Positions 46,466 to 54,759 of a stretch of 64,000 nucleotides of DNA are shown piece by piece. Positions within the stretch are counted from its first letter, which is position 1. Every line of letters starts with the position of its first letter. The notes beneath the pieces are model-generated. The model saw only the letters and a program-made list of their open reading frames with translations. It was not told the origin of the DNA and searched no databases. A program made the position numbers and the translations under genes. This stretch comes from Arsukibacterium indicum (GTDB taxonomy: Bacteria > Pseudomonadota > Gammaproteobacteria > Enterobacterales > Alteromonadaceae): positions 124,001 to 188,000 of the forward strand of contig NZ_JAHRID010000006.1 of assembly GCF_019100565.1 (NCBI RefSeq), read 5' to 3'.

Positions 46466-47758
46466 TCAGCGCCATTGCCGTAATTTATGACCTTTAACTG
46501 CATAAAATAAAATAAACGCATAGCAGGGCAACATCACCAGATAAGCGCCCTGCTGACCAAGGCCTGAGCCACTCAATAAGCCCCAGAATAATGGTCCGAA
46601 AGCGCCACCGGCAATACCCATAATTAACAAAGCCGATCCTATGCTGGTCAGATTACCAAGACCTGACAACGCCAGTGGCCAGACAGCCGGCCAGACAATA
46701 GCATTGGCCAGACCTAATAAAGCAATAAACATCAGGGTATCGGGTAAAGCGATGCCGCCAAAGGGCACAAACAGGGTATTGGCGATGAAAAATGATTCAT
46801 TATTACCAAACACGATGGCCAGCGTCAGCAGAGCGCCAAGTACCGCGGATATGGCCAGTGCGGCTTGTTGTGACAGCAGTCGCGGAATTAGTAAAATCCC
46901 CAGCACGTAACCCAGCACCATACAACCCATGGTATAAGACGTCATTACGGTATAGCGTTCAACACCCAGTGATAAGGCAAATAAGCCGATAGTGTCGGCG
47001 GCAATAACTTCTACTGCAACATAAACGAACAGCGCAAGCACCCCTAACATTAACGATGGTCGGGCAAGTGCCGCCTTGAGCAGCGACGTACCGGCCCCAT
47101 CAAATGTTTCTCTGGCCAGTTCTGGTAAAGGTGAAAACTTTACCGCCAGCGCCAGTATGCCTAAAAATACCGCCAGCCCCAGATACGGCAGCACTAAGCC
47201 TGAAGCCATAGTATCAATCTGTTCCTGCGTTAATAACGTCTCGGAGGTACTGACAAAACTGCTTGCCATGAGCGCAGTAAATACCACTGGCGCCACCACA
47301 CCGGCCGTTTTATTCAGGATGCCCATTATACTTATCCGAACTGCCGCTGTGCTCTCAGGGCCTATTTTCACCACGTATGGGTTAACTGCTGTTTGCAACA
47401 AGGTTTGCCCAGTGCCAATAACCAGTTGTGCTAACAAAAACAACGCAAAGGTTTGGGTTTGGGCTGCGGGAATATAAAGCAACCCTGCCAGCATCATAAT
47501 AGCCATGCCCAGGGCCATACCATTTTTATAACCCACTTTGCGGATCAGCCAGGCTGAAGGTAAGGCGGTAAACGTTACTGCTATATAAAATGAAAACAAA
47601 ATTAATGATGCCTGTAACGGGGTCAGATCCAACATCTGTTTCAGGTACGGCATTAAAGACCCGTTCAACCAGGTGGCAAAACCCAGCACAAAAAACAATA
47701 TTGCTACAATCACCATCGGCATTACGCTGCTTTGGCCTTTCGACTGCTCTGTTGTCAT
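46466..47758 (-). CDS. nagP: N-acetylglucosamine MFS transporter NagP
   Basis: The 430-residue protein has about 12 membrane helices and belongs to the FHS/GGP group of sugar:proton symporters. FFVLGFATWLNGSLMPYLKQMLDLTPLQASLI and GTGQTLLQTAVNPYVVKIGPE are characteristic of NagP-type permeases. It imports GlcNAc as free sugar, which fits the presence of a kinase (NagK) instead of a PTS. It is the last gene of nagK-nagA-nagP, 52 bases after nagA. Confidence 0.93.
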   Translation of the reverse strand: MTTEQSKGQSSVMPMVIVAILFFVLGFATWLNGSLMPYLKQMLDLTPLQASLILFSFYIAVTFTALPSAWLIRKVGYKNGMALGMAIMMLAGLLYIPAAQTQTFALFLLAQLVIGTGQTLLQTAVNPYVVKIGPESTAAVRISIMGILNKTAGVVAPVVFTALMASSFVSTSETLLTQEQIDTMASGLVLPYLGLAVFLGILALAVKFSPLPELARETFDGAGTSLLKAALARPSLMLGVLALFVYVAVEVIAADTIGLFALSLGVERYTVMTSYTMGCMVLGYVLGILLIPRLLSQQAALAISAVLGALLTLAIVFGNNESFFIANTLFVPFGGIALPDTLMFIALLGLANAIVWPAVWPLALSGLGNLTSIGSALLIMGIAGGAFGPLFWGLLSGSGLGQQGAYLVMLPCYAFILFYAVKGHKLRQWR

Positions 47759-47810
47759 GTAATTATCCCTTCACTACTTGTTATTGTTATTAAGGTGGTA
47801 ACCTGTATTG

Positions 47811-48983
47811 TCATTTTTTAGCTGCCGGCACTGCAGCTTCAAACACTGCTTGGCCGGCAAGCCAGTTTTGTTGTACCTGATACTGTGGGTCCAGCAATAC
47901 CATATCGGCCAGATACCCGTCAGCCAGCTGGCCACGACTATCGGCACACCCCAGTGCTTCTGCCGGGTAAAGTGAGGCCATCCGCAATGCTTCGCCTGGT
48001 TCGACGGCCAGGGTTTCAATGGCGTAGCGCACTGCACTAACCATATCCAGCACGGACCCCGCCAGTGCGCCGGCTTCATTTGTCAATTTATTGCCGTCGC
48101 GCACTACTTTACCGCTGAAAAATGCAAACTCAGTTTCATCTGTCCCAACCGGCGACATGGCATCCGTAACCAGCAGCACCTTACCTTTGGATTTGGCCGC
48201 TAATGCCAGCCGGGCGGCTATGGGGTGGATATGCAGGCCGTCCAGGATAATGCCACACCAGCTGTCGGTATCTGTCAGCGCTACCCCAACCATACCCGGC
48301 TCGCGCGAGGTCAGTGGCGACATAGCATTATATAAATGAGTAAATCCACGGGCACCGGCGGCAAGTGCTGCCTGCACCGTTGCCGCATCAGCATTTGAGT
48401 GGCCCAGCCACACCTGAACGCCGGCGGCTACCAGTTGCTTTATTTGATCTGGCGAGACATTTTCTGGTGCTACGGTAATAAGCTTCAGGCCAATGTCATT
48501 GCGCTGATAAAGTGCCAGCTCTGCTGCTGACAGCGGCCGGATATGCTCCGCCGGATGCACCCCTTTTTTTGGTACTGATAAATGCGGCCCTTCAAAGTGC
48601 AAGCCAATAATTCCCGGTTGCTTAGCCGCAATAGCCTGAGCTACCACATCGGCTGCTTGCTGCATTATGGCAACAGAATCAGTAATAACAGTGGGTAACA
48701 TGGCACTGGTGCCAAAACGGGCGTGGGCCAGCATCATCTGGCGTAACGTTGACAGCGTTGGCGCAGTATTAAACAGCACTCCACCGCCACCATTAACCTG
48801 CAAATCAATAAATCCTGGCACCAGGATACCAGCCTTAACTGCGCCGGTTGCAGGCCTGATAGCGCTAATTCTTCCCTGCTGCCAGCTTAGTTCAACATTG
48901 CTGTGCCAGTGGTTGCCATCAAACAGCGAGGCAACAGCTATGCTACCTGTGGCGCCACTATGTTCAGTATCGGTATTCATCAT
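47811..48983 (-). CDS. nagA: N-acetylglucosamine-6-phosphate deacetylase
   Basis: NagA deacetylates GlcNAc-6-phosphate to glucosamine-6-phosphate. The 390-residue amidohydrolase has GFIDLQVNGGGGVLF, the metal-ligand segments HFEGPHLS and LGHSNADA, the substrate loop HLYNAMSPLTSREPG and the catalytic Asp in LVTDAMSPVGTDE. I start at ATG 48983, which overlaps the nagK stop as ATGA; the next ATG (48980) is also possible. A longer open frame to 49031 lies within nagK. Confidence 0.96.
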   Translation of the reverse strand: MMNTDTEHSGATGSIAVASLFDGNHWHSNVELSWQQGRISAIRPATGAVKAGILVPGFIDLQVNGGGGVLFNTAPTLSTLRQMMLAHARFGTSAMLPTVITDSVAIMQQAADVVAQAIAAKQPGIIGLHFEGPHLSVPKKGVHPAEHIRPLSAAELALYQRNDIGLKLITVAPENVSPDQIKQLVAAGVQVWLGHSNADAATVQAALAAGARGFTHLYNAMSPLTSREPGMVGVALTDTDSWCGIILDGLHIHPIAARLALAAKSKGKVLLVTDAMSPVGTDETEFAFFSGKVVRDGNKLTNEAGALAGSVLDMVSAVRYAIETLAVEPGEALRMASLYPAEALGCADSRGQLADGYLADMVLLDPQYQVQQNWLAGQAVFEAAVPAAKK

Positions 48984-49894
48984 GCTGTTCCGGTTGCGAC
49001 ACGGCTTGAGCTGGCTTGCTTTGCAAACCACACCGCGCCATATTCAGGCGGTTGAGACGCCGGCACCACTAACTGGCGCACTGCCGTTGTCAGATAAGGT
49101 TCTACTTTATATGCCAGACCACCAATTAAACACAAGGCCGCCGGCTGAATTGTCATTAGCCGCTCAGCGATGGCATTAATGTGGGCTGCGCCCTGTTCAG
49201 CAATTTGCCGGGCAACGGCATCGCCCTGCTCCGCCGCCAGAAACACCAATGGCGCCAGCCTGGCGTAGTCAGTCGGGCTGGCATTCATAAAGTGAGATAC
49301 CAGTTGCAGAGCGTTACTTGCCCCCACTTCTGCCTGCAATAGCGCTGTCAGGAGAGTTGGCTCAATCAGTTTATCCAGGCTGCGCAGCACCTGCTGCAAC
49401 ACCTGCAAGCCAAACCAGGCACCACTGCCATTATCACCATAAGGAAAGCCATGGCCTCCCACTTCCAGTAACTGACCTTTAACAGCAGCCAGTCCACATG
49501 AACCGGTACCGCAGATAAGTACAGCACCATCCTGACCATCGTGGGCACCAATACAGGCAATATGTAAATCGCTGGTCAGATGAAAACTGGCAAACGGGTG
49601 CTGCCAGGCTGAAAATAGCTGATAATACTCGGGCAAATTAACGCCGGCCAGCCCCGCACCGACGACCAGCTGCGACATGGCACTTTGTGGCAAGCCTGCG
49701 CTGGCCAAAGCCTGACTGGTAGCATCCAGAATTGATGCAGTGGCCAGTTCCATCCCGCGCAGCGGATTGCCCGGCCCGGATAATCCTTCACCCAGCAGCT
49801 GATTATCTGCTGTCATCAGCACAACCCGGCACTTACTGCCGCCGCCATCGACGCCCAAATACAGGGGTTGTTGTGTTGGTACCTCAGTCGTCAT
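48980..49894 (-). CDS. nagK: N-acetylglucosamine kinase, BadF/BadG/BcrA/BcrD ATPase type
   Basis: NagK phosphorylates imported GlcNAc at C6. The 304-residue protein has the ASKHA phosphate-binding loop YLGVDGGGSKCR, VGAGLAGVN, ICGTGSCGLA and GGHGFPYGDNGSGAW, the pattern of eukaryote-like GlcNAc kinases rather than the ROK-type NagK of E. coli. It heads nagK-nagA-nagP. The operator 50000-50015 lies about 105 bases upstream and is shared with the divergent hexosaminidase gene. Confidence 0.93.
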   Translation of the reverse strand: MTTEVPTQQPLYLGVDGGGSKCRVVLMTADNQLLGEGLSGPGNPLRGMELATASILDATSQALASAGLPQSAMSQLVVGAGLAGVNLPEYYQLFSAWQHPFASFHLTSDLHIACIGAHDGQDGAVLICGTGSCGLAAVKGQLLEVGGHGFPYGDNGSGAWFGLQVLQQVLRSLDKLIEPTLLTALLQAEVGASNALQLVSHFMNASPTDYARLAPLVFLAAEQGDAVARQIAEQGAAHINAIAERLMTIQPAALCLIGGLAYKVEPYLTTAVRQLVVPASQPPEYGAVWFAKQASSSRVATGTA

Positions 49895-49999
49895 CCTACA
49901 TCCTCTTTTCTGAGTCGGAGTGGTTCACTCAGCAAGTTGTGCTGTAAAGCAAGCAGTTTAGCTGGCTAAAACTTGACTTTAGCATAAGTCTTTGCCAAA

Positions 50000-50015
50000 T
50001 TGACAGCGTTGTCAT
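50000..50015. promoter_or_regulatory. NagR-type operator between nagK and hexosaminidase genes
   Basis: TTGACAGCGTTGTCAT carries the same 14-base core as the nagB and TonB-receptor sites. It is nearly central in the 212-base divergent gap and could control both directions. Confidence 0.85.
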
Positions 50016-50106
50016 TTTGTTTTCAGCATATAATAAATCTGACAAATAACAAGAGGCTTGTTTAAATTTCAGCCGGATTATTTCCGACACCGCCGGAGGC
50101 AGGTAA

Positions 50107-52674
50107 ATGCGTTACATTTACATATTGATTTTTTTAGGGTTTGTCAGCTTCCCAGGCAAAGCCGCTATTAACAGCCAAAGTGAACTGGCTGATTTTGCCA
50201 AAGGCGCCGAACTGTGGTTTGCCGTTGAATCAAACTTACTGGCTGAACCCTCTACTTTCAGCGGCAGTATCAGCCTGATCAATAACTCGGCCCAAGCACT
50301 GCCAGCCGGCAATGCTGACTGGCAAATATACCTGCATATGGTTCGCCGGATTAACAGTACTGAGCAGGCTGGCCTGACCCTGCAACATATTCAGGGTGAT
50401 TTGCATCGGATTTCACCTACCAAAAATTTTAAAGGGTTGGCAGTGGGTGAGACGTTACAACTGAATTTTCAGTCTGCACCCTGGATCATCAGCTACAGCG
50501 ATTTTATGCCCAGGGCATTTATCGTAGCCGCCGGCTTAACCCCGGAAATATTCGCCAATACTGACACAGAAGAGTTCAGCCATTTTGTCCGGCCGATGAC
50601 CGAACCCCGGCAACTGCTGCGTAATATTGGCAACGGCGATAAATTTGCCACTATGACTGACCAACAGCGATACCGGCAAAACCAGACAGCCGACAACGCG
50701 CTGCTAAGTAACGCCGAGCTGCAACGTCGTATTGTACCTTCGCCGGCTAAGTTGCAAATGTTTGACGGTAATATTGCATTAAGTAGCAAATGGCAACTGC
50801 ATCTCAGTGCTGAACTTCAGCACGAAGGCCGCTATCTGCAACAACAGCTTCAGCAATATTTCGGCAGTGATATCACATTTGCCCAGACGCCTGGCAAACA
50901 ACAAATTAAGCTGAAATTAGCGGCCCCTCACCCATCTCTGGCTGCTGAAAGCTATCAGTTAAAAATTCGCGGCAATGTCGTTGAGATTACCGGCACCGAC
51001 AAGGCCGGCGTTTTTTACGGTATTCAGAGTTTGCTGGCGCTGCTTCCTGTCAGGGATCAGGCAACAACGCCAGTCCGGTTGCCGCAGCTGTTCATCAGCG
51101 ATCAACCCCGCTATCGCTGGCGCGGCATGCATTACGATATGGGCCGGAACTTTCATGGTATCGAGGTTACGCTGCGGCTGATTGAGCAAATGGCCCGCTA
51201 TAAACTAAACAGACTGCACCTTCACCTGACAGAAGATGAAGGCTGGCGATTGGAAATTCCGGGCTTACCGGAGCTGACAGAATTAGGCGCTTATCGTTGT
51301 TTTGATTTAACCGAGCAACACTGCCTGCTAACCCAGCTGGGCACAGGACCGCATCCCAGTGGTTCAGGCAACGGCTATTATAGCCGTGAGCAATTTATTC
51401 AGCTGCTACGGCATGCCCAGGCACATCATATCCAGGTGATCCCGGAAATTGATTTGCCCGGCCATGCCCGTGCTGCCATTAAAGCCATGGAGTCACGGTA
51501 TCAACGGCTGAATCAGGCTGAACAGCCAGAGCAGGCGGCACAATACCGGCTGACAGAAGATCATGATCTGTCCGATTATCTGACCGTTCAGAATTATAAC
51601 GACAACTCAGTCAATGTTTGTCTGGAATCAAGCTATCAGTTTGTTGATAAAGTAATTAGCGAACTGCAGCAAATGTATCTTGATGCCGGCACTGAGTTAA
51701 CCCTGTTTCATATGGGAGGTGATGAAGTGGCAAAAGGTTCCTGGCAGGGCTCACCAGCGTGCCAGCAGCTGATTGCCAAACCAGACAATGGTATTAACAG
51801 CGTTGACGACTTAAAGCCCTATTTTATTAACCGGGTCGCACAGCTGACTGCTAAGCGCGGCCTGGCACTCGCCGCCTGGGAAGATGGCTTAATGGCAACA
51901 GCAGCTCAGCCTTTTGCCCGCAAGCAATTTCAGAACCCTCAGGTAGTAGTCAATGCCTGGGATAATATCTGGGAATGGGGCTATGGTGACAGAGCTTATC
52001 TGTTTGCTAATGCCGGTTATAACGTGGTGCAATCACCTGGCACCAATCTGTATTTCGACCACCCGCAGGAGGCGCACCCGGCCGAGCGCGGCTACTACTG
52101 GGCGGCGCGGTCTACCGATACCGAGAAAGTGTTTTTCTACCGGCCGGATCATTTGTATCACAATGCTGAGTTTACCCGCGACGGTACCGAGATCACGGAT
52201 TTAGCAGCGCTGCTGGGGCGCGAGTTACCACAGCTGGAAAAACCGGAAAACATGCTGGGTATTCAGGGCCAGGTCTGGAGTGAAACCATTCGCACCGCAG
52301 CGCAGCTGGAGCAGATGGTTTATCCGCGACTAATTGCCCTGGCAGAGCGAGCCTGGCACAAAGCCGGCTGGGAGCCCGATAAAACCAGTATGGCAGCGCG
52401 CGCTGACTGGCAACATTTTAGTCAACGCTTAGTCAGCCACGAACTCCCCCGGCTGCAACTGACTAATAGCGGCCATTATTTACCACCGCCAGGTGCCATC
52501 CGCGACAACGGCAAACTAATGGCCAATGTTGCCTGGCCAGGTTTAATCATTGAGTACAGTGTTGATCAGGGCCAAAGCTGGCAGCATTTTCAGCAACCGC
52601 TGACAGCTTCTGCAAAGCAAATATGGCTGCGCAGTAAGCTTGGCGGCGTTACCAGCAGAATAATTAAACTCTGA
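50107..52674 (+). CDS. Beta-N-acetylhexosaminidase, glycoside hydrolase family 20
   Basis: The 855-residue enzyme cleaves terminal GlcNAc from chito-oligosaccharides. It has a signal peptide (about 1-19), an N-terminal chitobiase-type carbohydrate-binding domain (about 30-170), a GH20b domain (about 215-335) and the catalytic barrel (about 340-770). The catalytic pair is D539-E540 in HMGGDEVAKGSW, and RLHLHLTEDEGWRLE and IPEIDLPGHARAA are present. A C-terminal beta domain ends the protein. The signal peptide places it in the periplasm or outside. It is divergent from nagK and shares its operator. Confidence 0.96.
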   Translation: MRYIYILIFLGFVSFPGKAAINSQSELADFAKGAELWFAVESNLLAEPSTFSGSISLINNSAQALPAGNADWQIYLHMVRRINSTEQAGLTLQHIQGDLHRISPTKNFKGLAVGETLQLNFQSAPWIISYSDFMPRAFIVAAGLTPEIFANTDTEEFSHFVRPMTEPRQLLRNIGNGDKFATMTDQQRYRQNQTADNALLSNAELQRRIVPSPAKLQMFDGNIALSSKWQLHLSAELQHEGRYLQQQLQQYFGSDITFAQTPGKQQIKLKLAAPHPSLAAESYQLKIRGNVVEITGTDKAGVFYGIQSLLALLPVRDQATTPVRLPQLFISDQPRYRWRGMHYDMGRNFHGIEVTLRLIEQMARYKLNRLHLHLTEDEGWRLEIPGLPELTELGAYRCFDLTEQHCLLTQLGTGPHPSGSGNGYYSREQFIQLLRHAQAHHIQVIPEIDLPGHARAAIKAMESRYQRLNQAEQPEQAAQYRLTEDHDLSDYLTVQNYNDNSVNVCLESSYQFVDKVISELQQMYLDAGTELTLFHMGGDEVAKGSWQGSPACQQLIAKPDNGINSVDDLKPYFINRVAQLTAKRGLALAAWEDGLMATAAQPFARKQFQNPQVVVNAWDNIWEWGYGDRAYLFANAGYNVVQSPGTNLYFDHPQEAHPAERGYYWAARSTDTEKVFFYRPDHLYHNAEFTRDGTEITDLAALLGRELPQLEKPENMLGIQGQVWSETIRTAAQLEQMVYPRLIALAERAWHKAGWEPDKTSMAARADWQHFSQRLVSHELPRLQLTNSGHYLPPPGAIRDNGKLMANVAWPGLIIEYSVDQGQSWQHFQQPLTASAKQIWLRSKLGGVTSRIIKL

Positions 52675-52697
52675 ACCTGCATTTGCTAATCCTCAGC

Positions 52698-52733
52698 AAA
52701 AAAAACGGCACCTTTAATGGTGCCGTTTTTTTT
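52698..52733. terminator. Bidirectional terminator between hexosaminidase and sapC-like genes
   Basis: ACGGCACC (52705-52712) and GGTGCCGT (52719-52726) form an 8-bp stem with a 6-base loop, flanked by A-run on the left and eight T on the right. It serves both convergent genes. Confidence 0.92.
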
Positions 52734-52745
52734 GACCGCTTGCTA

Positions 52746-53456
52746 TCAGGCTGGCTTAACCAGCTTCTGTACCAATTTCTGTGTATGCTGCAATGACATC
52801 AGATGCGCATAAATCGCTGTCAGAAAGCCCAGCTTGCGTAGTTCAAGGAATACCTCATTGTCCAGCTCGTTCAGCTTTTTCTCATCAATCATATGAATAC
52901 CATTAATATTGCGTGGTTCTCCGTCAACAGTAATGGTTAATACCTGCTCTTTAATCAGATCCAGGCTTTTCAATTTTTCACTGAAACCACGGGTGATCCG
53001 GCTGAATTCTACATATTCACCCATTTGCTTTTTCCGATCGGCCAGGTAATCGGTTTCGCTACCATCTTCTTTAAACAATGGTAAACCTTCCTTTTCGTTA
53101 ACCCGCGCAGAAGATTCATCAACCGCTACTACCAACCGGTCACTGTTTGGTTCAGGCTGTACCAGCACTAAAGGATAATTCCGCGCAACCCGCGGCACAT
53201 ACAGTGCATCCCATTTACCGTCAGCCATCACCAGGTTCTGATTTGCCGCTAACCCCAGCAATACAACTGGCTGATAGCTGTCATTCTGACCATCTTTAAT
53301 AAACACAACCGGGAACTCTGCCCCGGCAACCACGAATTCCTGCACAACTACCGGTAACATATGCTGATCAGCGATATGGCTGAGCGCATTCTCAGTGCTG
53401 ATTCTGGTTTTGGCATGTTGTTCTTTACTAAGGGCTACTACTTTTTTCTGTTCCAT
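52746..53456 (-). CDS. SapC family protein
   Basis: The 236-residue protein matches the SapC-like family: PVVVQEFVVAGAEFPVVFIKD, WDALYVPRVARNYPLVLVQ, SARVNEKEGLPLFKEDG and a C-terminal LRKLGFLTAIYAHLMSLQ. No signal peptide or membrane helix is visible. In many marine gammaproteobacteria such genes sit next to TonB receptors for sugars, often with cupin or tryptophan-halogenase genes; their function is not known. Here it lies 3' of the cupin gene and the receptor, all on the minus strand. Confidence 0.86.
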   Translation of the reverse strand: MEQKKVVALSKEQHAKTRISTENALSHIADQHMLPVVVQEFVVAGAEFPVVFIKDGQNDSYQPVVLLGLAANQNLVMADGKWDALYVPRVARNYPLVLVQPEPNSDRLVVAVDESSARVNEKEGLPLFKEDGSETDYLADRKKQMGEYVEFSRITRGFSEKLKSLDLIKEQVLTITVDGEPRNINGIHMIDEKKLNELDNEVFLELRKLGFLTAIYAHLMSLQHTQKLVQKLVKPA

Positions 53457-53604
53457 AGATAACTCATTGTTATGGGATTTTTTAAGATACCAGCTGTTTG
53501 CGGTGTTGGCTTAACTTGCAGGATTATTATCTGCCGCCGTCTGCCTCGCTGGCGTACCGGCGTTATCTTGCGGTAAGTTGAGCCGCGAATCAACTGCTGA
53601 AGCC

Positions 53605-53622
53605 GATAAAGTAAGGTTTATC
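53605..53622 (-). other. Small hairpin in the 201-base gap after the cupin gene
   Basis: GATAAA (53605-53610) and TTTATC (53617-53622) form a short stem, 36 bases beyond the cupin stop. There is no U-run, so termination is doubtful and the cupin and SapC genes may be co-transcribed. Nothing else in 53457-53657 is recognisable. Confidence 0.3.
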
Positions 53623-53657
53623 GTCGCTCCGATGCGGCCCGGCAGACCTTGCTAAAC

Positions 53658-54677
53658 CTACTTAAGCCTGGTTAGTGAGGAAATAAGCCACTGGATTATC
53701 GCTTGTTTTGCTACAAACGTACCCTGGCCATGAATCCCCCGTTTTTCTGGCGGAATATGACTCAGTATTTCATCATCACTCTCAAGTAAAAAATGACTAT
53801 ACATGGCACGCCATGCTTGCCGTTGCGCTGGTGGTAGCTCCCGAAAACAGAGCAGACTGTGCAACAAGCCGTTTAACGGTGCCATTCTGCTGTCAGTGGA
53901 GCCTATCGAGCCTCCCCACCAGTAATTAACCAGCAAGTTTACCGCAGCGGTTGATTCTACCTGATGCCACCATAATGCAGGAATATAAAGCACATCACCG
54001 GGCTCCAGTTCAGCAACTAAGGCATGTTGCAACGCTTCACGCACTTTAGGAAATCGCGAAAAGTCAGGATGACTAAAATCAACCAGACTAATGGGTGCCC
54101 CTGTTGGCGTATAGTCCAGCGGTCCGATATACAAATTTGCTACCTGCTCTGGCGGAAATAAGGTAAAAGTTCGTTTACCGGCAACCACACAGGCCAGATT
54201 GTCAGCATCATCAAAATGCGCGGGCACCATCACCTTGTTGCCAAGCCAAACTCTCGGAACAATGGTGTCCGCTAACAGCGGGTTGGGGTTGTCCGCAATA
54301 AATGCTGGCATACATTCGCTAACCAAGGCACTTTGTGCCGCTATCCGAACCGCATCAGGATCTGATGCGGTTTTAAACAGCTGGGACAAAATAGCACTGA
54401 GTGGATATTGGCGCTTTTCATAGTTGAAACCAGCCAGTTCAGCGTTATAGCCGATTCGGCCATTGGTGTCAGACGCCAGTAGTAATGTATCAACCTGCTT
54501 GCCGGTGTCCTGACCGGCAATGTATTGTGACAAAGCCAGATCAGATGTTGTCGCCGCCTGCACAATTGGCCAGTGGTTTAAAAACCCCCTCAGTACAGCG
54601 GGCTGCGAACAGGGTTTAATCTCCTGGTGCCATTGTTTTGTTGTCACGTTGTGCCAGCTATTTACAAATTTCGGCAT
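53658..54677 (-). CDS. Cupin-like (JmjC-type) domain protein
   Basis: The 339-residue protein has a JmjC/cupin_8 fold: PAVLRGFLNHWPIVQAA near the start, the iron motif HxD in VPAHFDDADNLACVVAGKRTF, and LEPGDVLYIPALWWHQVES with the second His. Such proteins are 2-oxoglutarate/Fe(II) oxygenases that hydroxylate proteins or small molecules, but this substrate is unknown. I start at ATG 54677 with GGGA seven bases upstream. It follows the TonB receptor gene across a terminator. Confidence 0.87.
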   Translation of the reverse strand: MPKFVNSWHNVTTKQWHQEIKPCSQPAVLRGFLNHWPIVQAATTSDLALSQYIAGQDTGKQVDTLLLASDTNGRIGYNAELAGFNYEKRQYPLSAILSQLFKTASDPDAVRIAAQSALVSECMPAFIADNPNPLLADTIVPRVWLGNKVMVPAHFDDADNLACVVAGKRTFTLFPPEQVANLYIGPLDYTPTGAPISLVDFSHPDFSRFPKVREALQHALVAELEPGDVLYIPALWWHQVESTAAVNLLVNYWWGGSIGSTDSRMAPLNGLLHSLLCFRELPPAQRQAWRAMYSHFLLESDDEILSHIPPEKRGIHGQGTFVAKQAIIQWLISSLTRLK

Positions 54678-54694
54678 GTTCAAGTCCCAAAATA

Positions 54695-54723
54695 AAAGGG
54701 TTAACAGTTACTGTTAACCCTTT
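54695..54723 (-). terminator. Terminator after the TonB receptor gene
   Basis: AAAGGGTTAACAG (54695-54707) pairs exactly with CTGTTAACCCTTT (54711-54723), a 13-bp stem with a 3-base loop. On the minus strand it is followed by TATTTT. The plus-strand side also has a T-rich tail. Confidence 0.82.
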
Positions 54724-54759
54724 GTTTTTATTTCTTGTCAGAAAATACGTTTATTGCCA

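Noticed and set aside
49732-49947. Open frame on the plus strand opposite the nagK start
   Set aside because: It is antisense to the conserved N-terminus of nagK and runs into its promoter region.
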